Under the pieces are notes generated by a model, which did not search any database, was not told the origin of the DNA, and saw nothing but the letters and a program-made list of their open reading frames with translations. Below are positions 16,836 through 21,869 of a stretch of DNA of 21,869 nt, piece after piece. The first letter of the stretch is position 1. Each line of letters starts with the position of its first letter. The translations under genes and the position numbers were made by a program. The stretch is from Ulvibacterium sp039819225 (GTDB lineage: Bacteria; Bacteroidota; Bacteroidia; Flavobacteriales; Flavobacteriaceae): assembly GCA_039819225.1 (NCBI GenBank), contig JBCBSN010000044.1, forward strand, positions 1 through 21,869. The letters run 5' to 3'.

Positions 16836-17693
16836 ATGAAAAAAAGATACACCAAAGCCTTACTTCCCATACTGCTGTTTTCTTTCTTATCCTATGGACA
16901 GAATGGAAAAACGTTAAATGCGATGTCGTTCAACATCCGATACGATAATCCAGACGATGGCAAACAAAATTGGCATGAGAGAAAGGCCAATGTGGTACGG
17001 ATGATTAATTTCCATGATTTGGATATCATAGGCATGCAGGAGGTTTTGGTGAATCAGTTGGATTATCTCAAGGAAGAACTACCGCAATATGGTACCGTTG
17101 GAGTAGGCCGGGAGGATGGCAAGGAAAAAGGGGAGTTTGCCCCTATTTTTTATAGAAAGGAAAGATTTGAAGTACATAAAAAAGGAACCTTCTGGCTCAG
17201 TGAAACTCCGGAAACGGTAAGTAAGGGGTGGGATGCCGCCCTGGAGCGCATCGCCACCTGGGCGGTACTAAAGGATAAGGTCACGGGTAAGGAATTTGTT
17301 ATTATGAACACCCATTTTGACCATAGGGGCAAACAGGCCCGTTTAGAGAGTTCCAAATTGATCAAGCAGAAGGCCGTGGAACTTTCTAAAGACCTTCCTC
17401 TGATTGTAACGGGCGACTTCAACCTTGTTCCCGAGTCCCAGGCCATCCAACTTCTCCTACGGCCCGATGCAGGGTTTGCTTTGGTGAATACCAGTGAGGT
17501 GGCCAAGCACACCTATGGGCCGGATTGGACTATCTGTGGCTTTGATAATAGACCCTTTGAAGATCGCAACATTATTGATTACGTATTCGTAAAAGGAGTA
17601 AAAAAAGTAAACAAATATGCTGTTTTTGCCGAGCAGTTGAACGAGCTGTTTTTATCCGATCATTGTCCGGTTTTTGCCCAAGTAGAACTATGA
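16836..17693 (+). CDS. Exported endonuclease/exonuclease/phosphatase (EEP) family hydrolase
   Basis: Member of the DNase I / inositol-polyphosphate-5-phosphatase-like EEP superfamily; most likely a periplasmic phosphatase or phosphodiesterase. The frame opens at 16761, overlapping iolG. ATG 16836 is preferred because it produces a signal peptide (MKKRYTKALLPILLFSFLSYGQ) and leaves no overlap; mature protein about 265 aa. Catalytic and metal residues seen: Asn33 (SFNIRYDNP), Glu69 (GMQEV), Asn158 and His160 (NTHFDHRG), Asp194 and Asn196 (TGDFNLVP), Asp248 (NIIDYVF) and Asp275-His276 (LSDHCPVF), so the full EEP active site is present. The substrate cannot be told from sequence. Placement directly after iolG suggests release of inositol from a phosphorylated or phosphodiester-linked precursor (inference). 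It converges with the metallophosphoesterase gene, with 16 bp between the stop codons. Confidence 0.88.
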   Translation: MKKRYTKALLPILLFSFLSYGQNGKTLNAMSFNIRYDNPDDGKQNWHERKANVVRMINFHDLDIIGMQEVLVNQLDYLKEELPQYGTVGVGREDGKEKGEFAPIFYRKERFEVHKKGTFWLSETPETVSKGWDAALERIATWAVLKDKVTGKEFVIMNTHFDHRGKQARLESSKLIKQKAVELSKDLPLIVTGDFNLVPESQAIQLLLRPDAGFALVNTSEVAKHTYGPDWTICGFDNRPFEDRNIIDYVFVKGVKKVNKYAVFAEQLNELFLSDHCPVFAQVEL

Positions 17694-17709
17694 TGAAATT
17701 GGACAATTA

Positions 17710-19677
17710 TTAATGGGTTTCAACACTCTTGATATCACGTATATCCCCGGTTTTTAGGTCGATTAGAAAATGATCGGAAGGCACGCCGTTCATAAATTTT
17801 TGGAAAATGGTCATCAGTTGGAGCATACTTTTCCGATAGGTGTTTTCCTTGGAGGCCCTATCCGTATGTTCCAGGAAGGATTTGGCGAGAAGCCGGTAAT
17901 GCTCCCATCGCTTTGGATCAATATCCCTATATGCCAATTGATCCGCACTTCTAAGCCTATAAAGATCAAAGATAAGGTCTTCTCCGACCCAGTCGTCAAA
18001 GTCGTCAAGACTTAAATCGGACGTTTGCAAATAGGTATTGGCCCCATCCAAAGCTTTTTCTATGGAATTGTTTTCCCTTACTTTTTCTAAGGCTTCCCCA
18101 AAGGAATCGGTTCCCTTGTAATGAGACAACAAAAGGAGCTCCTTTCCTGAAGTTTGCAGCAAGAACTTGGCAAAACCCGGAGGCCATTCCCGATTCAGAA
18201 ACCGTAGACGCACCAGTTCGCGCAGATGCCAAGTGGTAAATTCATGATAACTTTTTGAAGATAGGATGCTTTTGTTCCACACATTTTCGTCCGCTACTTC
18301 TTGCAAATAGGCATGCTCCCGCTCATATAGCTTAAAAAACTCATCAAATCCGGGTACGGAATCCATGCGGATGGTCTGCACTTCAATGGTTCTCTTTTGA
18401 TTAAAGGTGAGCAATTTGTAGGCTGGGGGGTACGCAGCTAGGGAAGGCACCTGTACATTAATCAAGGTGTTTCCGTTCTCCGTGGTTTCCAATCCAGTGT
18501 CGTTTATATGAATATGACCCCCAATATGAAGTCGAAGTCCGGCATCGGCAAAAATTCGGGCCACTTTCTTGTCGGGTACCCGCTTTAACTGCATTTTGCC
18601 CCCGATCAGTAGGGCATCGATCTCCGACGATGCTCCATTGGTAAAGTCTATCATAGGATAATGACTAAAGGCCAAGAGTGTTTTTCCATTTTTTTTAGCT
18701 TCTTGTACTACCCTGCGAACCCAATCCACAAGGTGCGTTTTCCCGCTAAGGAGATTGTCATGACCAAGACCCGTGTTGCGATAACCAAGGGAATTGGGAG
18801 TCTTGTTACCTCCATCTTCCAGGAGGTACATATTGGCATCAAGAGCCAGCAGCCAAAGACCATCTATGGGTTCCACTACATAACTTAGATCGGGAAGGGG
18901 AACGGTATTTGGCGGTGTCAAAAATTTTCTGTCCTTAAGGGAAGCCTGTCTTTTTGCTTTTGCCAAGGTGTAGTTTTCATAAGTGTAGTCCGAAAAGGGA
19001 GATGCCCAGTAGCGATGATGCTTTTGAGGGAAAAAACCATAATCGCCAAGCATGTCCGCAATTTCTGCGTACCCCAAGTTTTTAATATCCGCTGTGATTA
19101 CGGAAGGATGGAACTTTGATGATTCGGGTTGGGCCAAATGGGGATGGGAGATAATGGGTTGGGATTTGCCGCCCTGTCCCAAAAAGTCCGACTTCCCATC
19201 GGCGCGGGCAAATGGATGTACTACATCATGATTTCCGGTGATAAGAAAAAAGGAAATATCGTGCAATCGGGCATACTCGTTTAATATGCGCCGTAAACCT
19301 CTTATATGAACAGGCTGCCCATCATCCGAAAAATCCCCCGGGAGTAGTACAATCTTAATGTTGCGTTCTACTATGTTGTCCAAGGTGGCCAAAAAAGCGA
19401 AGTAATTCTCATTAAAGATCCGGGTAGACCGCAATTGACTGCCCATAGTCCTGATTAGGATATAGTCCCCATTTATTGGATTTTTTATCCCCGGATAATC
19501 CGTATCTCGGAGTTTTCCATAAACATCCTGCAGGTGTACATCCGCAATGACCGCTATCTGTAACCCTTCCGGGGCAATGTCTTTTGTGGGAGCGCAGGAA
19601 AACCCTAAGGGCACTGTGGCCAGGACGAGCAGGAATCTTGTTTTAAAAAGGAAATTGGGATTCAGAAAAGGTTTCAT
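17710..19677 (-). CDS. Calcineurin-like metallophosphoesterase lipoprotein with a long uncharacterised C-terminal part
   Basis: Exported lipoprotein of 655 aa. The frame is open from 19725, but the start at 19677 gives a proper lipoprotein signal, MKPFLNPNFLFKTRFLLVLA followed by TVPLGFSC, with the acylated Cys at residue 28. The dinuclear metallophosphatase motifs are all seen in order: DVH (Asp46, His48), GDFSDDG (114-120), GNHD (148-151), FSHYP (His339) and GGHIHIND (His388 and His390). After about residue 430 there is a helix-rich region of some 225 residues in which I recognise no domain. The enzyme could be a phosphomonoesterase or a phosphodiesterase. A LacI-type palindrome at 19720-19735 lies 43-58 bp before the start, and the gene converges with the EEP enzyme. 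Both point to a role in the inositol locus (inference). Confidence 0.88.
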   Translation of the reverse strand: MKPFLNPNFLFKTRFLLVLATVPLGFSCAPTKDIAPEGLQIAVIADVHLQDVYGKLRDTDYPGIKNPINGDYILIRTMGSQLRSTRIFNENYFAFLATLDNIVERNIKIVLLPGDFSDDGQPVHIRGLRRILNEYARLHDISFFLITGNHDVVHPFARADGKSDFLGQGGKSQPIISHPHLAQPESSKFHPSVITADIKNLGYAEIADMLGDYGFFPQKHHRYWASPFSDYTYENYTLAKAKRQASLKDRKFLTPPNTVPLPDLSYVVEPIDGLWLLALDANMYLLEDGGNKTPNSLGYRNTGLGHDNLLSGKTHLVDWVRRVVQEAKKNGKTLLAFSHYPMIDFTNGASSEIDALLIGGKMQLKRVPDKKVARIFADAGLRLHIGGHIHINDTGLETTENGNTLINVQVPSLAAYPPAYKLLTFNQKRTIEVQTIRMDSVPGFDEFFKLYEREHAYLQEVADENVWNKSILSSKSYHEFTTWHLRELVRLRFLNREWPPGFAKFLLQTSGKELLLLSHYKGTDSFGEALEKVRENNSIEKALDGANTYLQTSDLSLDDFDDWVGEDLIFDLYRLRSADQLAYRDIDPKRWEHYRLLAKSFLEHTDRASKENTYRKSMLQLMTIFQKFMNGVPSDHFLIDLKTGDIRDIKSVETH

Positions 19678-19719
19678 GTCTAAAAGTACAGCTTTTGCCA
19701 AGCATGGCATAGCGGTTCT

Positions 19720-19735
19720 ATGCAAACGTTTTCAT
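19720..19735. promoter_or_regulatory. LacI-type operator candidate upstream of the metallophosphoesterase
   Basis: ATGCAAACGTTTTCAT is a 16-bp palindrome with a single mismatched pair and a central CG, the classic LacI/GalR operator layout. It shares the TGCAAAC half-site and symmetry with the palindrome before iolJ (6557-6572). It lies 43 bp upstream of the chosen start of the minus-strand phosphoesterase gene. Confidence 0.6.
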
Positions 19736-20079
19736 TCCTTCACGGTTTGTTTACGGTTATTTAAACTAGGTACTATTTCCTTTCCGAAAGGATCATAAAA
19801 GGTAACCTTCTCTTCGGTTCGGGATAAAGGGAGGGCCCTTTTGGACTGGGTAAGATAAGGACTGCTAAAATAAAACTCTTGAATGTATTTTGTCGCATTC
19901 CTATGCTCCACCACCGCTTTAAGCACATCCGGCGGCACGGTAAGGAATCATGTCCTTTTGTTCCGCTTTTGGTGTGCTGCGAGTACACGTGGCGAATCGT
20001 TGTTGTTTCCAAAGAGATAGGCTGTTTCCCCATGGGAATTCCCATTTATGAACAAATTGTTTTTTATGGGGCCAGGGCC
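19732..20079 (-). pseudogene. Possible degenerate coding remnant, family not recognised
   Basis: Reading the minus strand in one frame from 20079 to the stop at 19732 gives about 115 codons with protein-like composition, interrupted by one in-frame TGA (19948-19950) and preceded by an in-frame TAG (20080-20082). Fragments include NLFINGNSHGETAYLFGNNN before the stop, and VLKAVVEHRNATKYIQEFYF plus EEKVTFYDPFGKEIVPSL after it. There is no convincing start codon. I do not recognise the family. It could be the decayed 3' end of a lost gene, or chance. Its last bases overlap the operator-like palindrome. Confidence 0.3.
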
Positions 20080-20191
20080 CTAATTCCCTTTTGTCAAAAG
20101 AGCACAAATTATGCCTAGGTCGGGAATCTTGCGGCGCGGAAATCTTGTATCTAAACCAATACAAAAAGGAATGGCAGTGGTTTTTCTTTAG

Positions 20192-21076
20192 CTATCCGTG
20201 TTGCCCATTTTTATAGGCCCTTGGGGATAGGCCCATATGTTTTTTAAAAAGGCGGGAAAAGTAGAGTGCATCCTGGTAGCCGAGCCGAAAACCGATTTCC
20301 TTGACACTAAGATCCGTATACTTGAGATATTCACAGGCCTTTTGTATCTTTTTGAGATTGAAGAAATGAATCAGGGAATAACCCGTTCTTTTTTTAAAGA
20401 TATGAAAGAGGTAGGACGGGGAGTAATTGAATTTCTGGGATATGTCCTCGGCCTTTAGCGATTTATGGAGATTTTGTTGCAGGTATTCCACGATCTCGTC
20501 CACAAGATGGCGGGTGGCGGGGACATCAATGGTATTTTCCACTTGGGAATAAATAAACGAACCGATAAAATTTAGGCCCAGAATATTGGCATATTCCAAA
20601 GTGGGGGCCACGTAGTCGCTGGTAAGGATCTTATAGATACGGTCGAACAATGCAATACGATGGCCCGCAAAGGGAATGGTGCCCAAAGTAGGGGCAAGGG
20701 AATGGTATCTCTCCAAAAGATGTTGTGCCATACCCCCTTCAAAGTGCATCCAATAAATGCTCCACGGATTATCCGGTGTAGCCCAATATTCATGGGCGGT
20801 GTACTTGGGGATAAGAAAAAAATGATTGGGGTGGACCTCAATCCGGGTTCCCTTTATTTTTAGCACCCCGGAACCTTCCACGCAATAAATAAAAATGTAT
20901 TCCGGAGCGCCCTGTTTACGAATTCTATGATGATTGGAGGCGTTTGGATAATACCCAATATCCGTGATACAAAAAGAACGGGTTACGGGATTGGCCCGTA
21001 AGCTTTGCTTAATGGTGTCCGGCAAAACGATCATCTTTTGCCCCAAAAAACCTTCTTTTAACAAAACGTCTCTCAT
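20192..21076 (-). CDS. AraC-family transcriptional regulator with cupin-type sensor domain
   Basis: Transcription factor of 294 aa from ATG 21076; an in-frame ATG at 21106 would add 10 residues (MIGSAKKGNT) with no family support. The N-terminal half is an AraC-type arabinose-binding-like cupin: GYYPNASNHHRIRKQGAPEYIFIYCVEGSG (41-70), ending in FFLIPKYTAHEYWA (86-99) and WSIYWMHFEG (105-114). The C-terminal half has two helix-turn-helix motifs: about 207-233 (LKAEDISQKFNYSPSYLFHIFKKRTGY) and about 256-282 (LSVKEIGFRLGYQDALYFSRLFKKHMG), closing with LSPRAYK. It is transcribed toward the metallophosphoesterase, and about 515 bp separates their coding regions. Members with this architecture usually sense sugars or related small molecules and activate nearby catabolic genes. 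The target here is not shown by the sequence; candidate sites are the inverted repeats just upstream (21107-21270). Confidence 0.92.
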   Translation of the reverse strand: MRDVLLKEGFLGQKMIVLPDTIKQSLRANPVTRSFCITDIGYYPNASNHHRIRKQGAPEYIFIYCVEGSGVLKIKGTRIEVHPNHFFLIPKYTAHEYWATPDNPWSIYWMHFEGGMAQHLLERYHSLAPTLGTIPFAGHRIALFDRIYKILTSDYVAPTLEYANILGLNFIGSFIYSQVENTIDVPATRHLVDEIVEYLQQNLHKSLKAEDISQKFNYSPSYLFHIFKKRTGYSLIHFFNLKKIQKACEYLKYTDLSVKEIGFRLGYQDALYFSRLFKKHMGLSPRAYKNGQHG

Positions 21077-21106
21077 TGTGTTCCCTTTTTTTGCGCTGCC
21101 TATCAT

Positions 21107-21270
21107 TAACGTGAATAATATATAACCGGGATAATCGAATCTTTCTGTTCCCCGACCCTAAATGGGTGGAAAAATTCTTCAAATCTTCGAGATTAGGAGA
21201 AAATCTTTTCCCTTCAGGGTTAGGGAAAGAAGATTTTCGACCTTTAAATGCTTATCCATTATTCACGTTA
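21107..21270. repeat. Nested inverted repeats upstream of the AraC-family gene
   Basis: TAACGTGAATAAT at 21107-21119 is perfectly repeated in inverted orientation at 21258-21270. Inside lies a second inverted repeat, 21199-21213 (GAAAATCTTTTCCCT) against 21222-21238 (AGGGAAAGAAGATTTTC), which pairs apart from a 2-nt bulge around an 8-nt loop. The structure begins 31 bp before the araC-type start codon. It may be a regulatory region with paired binding sites, a small MITE-like element, or a structured leader; the sequence does not decide. Confidence 0.5.
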
Positions 21271-21869
21271 TTATTAGCTACTGTTGTCCGGTAAAAATTA
21301 CACCCATAAGTCGCAACCCTTATCCATTAGGGGGTTACAGAAATCATTCAAGATATGGGCTTGCTTGTACTAAATATCACCGATTAAATTGGCTATAAAT
21401 CACATAAGCAACCGTATTTCAATATATTGATTTTTAGTCTTGGTTCTTGCCTCTAGAAGCGGAGCGGTCTTATATCTTTTTTTACCGGGCAATACTGATT
21501 ACTAGCAATGCCTTCATTTCCTATGCCTTCCTTTGCGAAATTTTCCCGATTGGGTTTCTTTCCGACGATACGATAAAGGCCTACGGTCCCAAAGAATCAA
21601 CAGGGATATCCGGAACCCTACCGAGCCGTAGATCGCAAGAACCATGTTCGGCATGGCGATAAGAGCAACGGGAGTCCCCAAGGCTATCTTTTTATCGCTC
21701 TTCTTATAGAACAAACCACCAATGAATTTTAAGAATTCGCCTTCCGTTGTTCAAGAATACTCAAATATAGTAATATTATCTATGTATTGAACTGTTTTGT
21801 CTATATCTTGGTAACGATAAATCATATAATATTTAAAAATAATTCAGTTTTTTTATTGATATCGCAAAA
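21271..21869. other. Terminal stretch without a convincing gene
   Basis: No intact gene seen on either strand. The last 150 bases are AT-rich and may hold a promoter for a gene beyond the window. A minus-strand frame of 78 codons (21514-21750, stop-bounded, with no ATG near its 5' end) encodes a hydrophobic segment, IALGTPVALIAMPNMVLAIY, preceded by GEFLKFIGGLFYKKSDKK. This could be a small membrane protein or a gene fragment, but I recognise no family. Confidence 0.4.

Larger units (their letters stand above)
19678..20191. other. 514-bp gap between the two minus-strand genes: operator plus coding remnant
   Basis: No intact gene was found. The gap holds the operator-like palindrome at 19720-19735, and small inverted repeats that would fall in the leader of the metallophosphoesterase (19707-19712 with 19718-19723, GCATAG/CTATGC; 19696-19700 with 19705-19709, TGCCA/TGGCA). 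It also holds a probable degenerate coding stretch on the minus strand at 19732-20079. Confidence 0.6.

Noticed and set aside
1..21869. CRISPR arrays, tRNA or rRNA genes, transposase genes
   Set aside because: No regularly spaced direct repeats, tRNA-like cloverleaf, rRNA sequence or transposase-like frame was seen; the only mobile-element-like object is the non-coding repeat at 13087-13337.

Overview
The window looks like part of the chromosome of a marine-type Bacteroidota, most likely a Flavobacteriaceae member (inference). The reasons are a SusC/SusD outer-membrane pair, Bacteroidota-style lipoprotein signals, A-rich regions before start codons in place of strong Shine-Dalgarno sequences, moderate GC content and short intergenic gaps. 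No rRNA, tRNA, CRISPR array or transposase gene was seen.

Layout. (1) 21-5103, + strand: a TonB-dependent SusC-type receptor with an N-terminal STN domain and its SusD lipoprotein, closed by a clear rho-independent terminator (5135-5163). (2) 5294-6355, +: a LacI-family regulator. (3) 6675-16768, +: a complete myo-inositol catabolic cluster in the order iolJ, iolB, iolC, iolD, a sodium/solute symporter (SSS family), iolA, iolE, iolG. Most junctions are 8-54 bp. The exception is a 316-bp gap before iolA, filled by a hairpin-rich element with perfect 19-bp terminal inverted repeats (13087-13337). (4) 16836-17693, +: an exported endonuclease/exonuclease/phosphatase-family enzyme. (5) 17710-19677, -: a large calcineurin-like metallophosphoesterase lipoprotein, convergent with it. 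(6) 20192-21076, -: an AraC-family regulator. (7) 21077-21869: no convincing gene, but nested inverted repeats and a possible coding remnant.

How it fits together (partly inference). SusC/D would capture an inositol-containing ligand at the outer membrane. The two exported phosphoesterases could strip phosphate or a phosphodiester from it, and the SSS symporter would bring the freed inositol into the cytoplasm. IolG, E, D, B, C, J and A then convert it through 2-keto-myo-inositol, the trihydroxycyclohexanedione, 5-deoxyglucuronate, 5-dehydro-2-deoxygluconate and its 6-phosphate to dihydroxyacetone phosphate plus malonate semialdehyde, and finally acetyl-CoA. A palindrome of LacI-operator type lies upstream of iolJ (6557-6572). 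A closely related one lies upstream of the metallophosphoesterase on the other strand (19720-19735), which suggests one LacI regulon covering both arms. The most interesting proposal is that this is a Sus-type utilization locus for a phosphorylated or phosphodiester-linked inositol compound, not for a plain polysaccharide.
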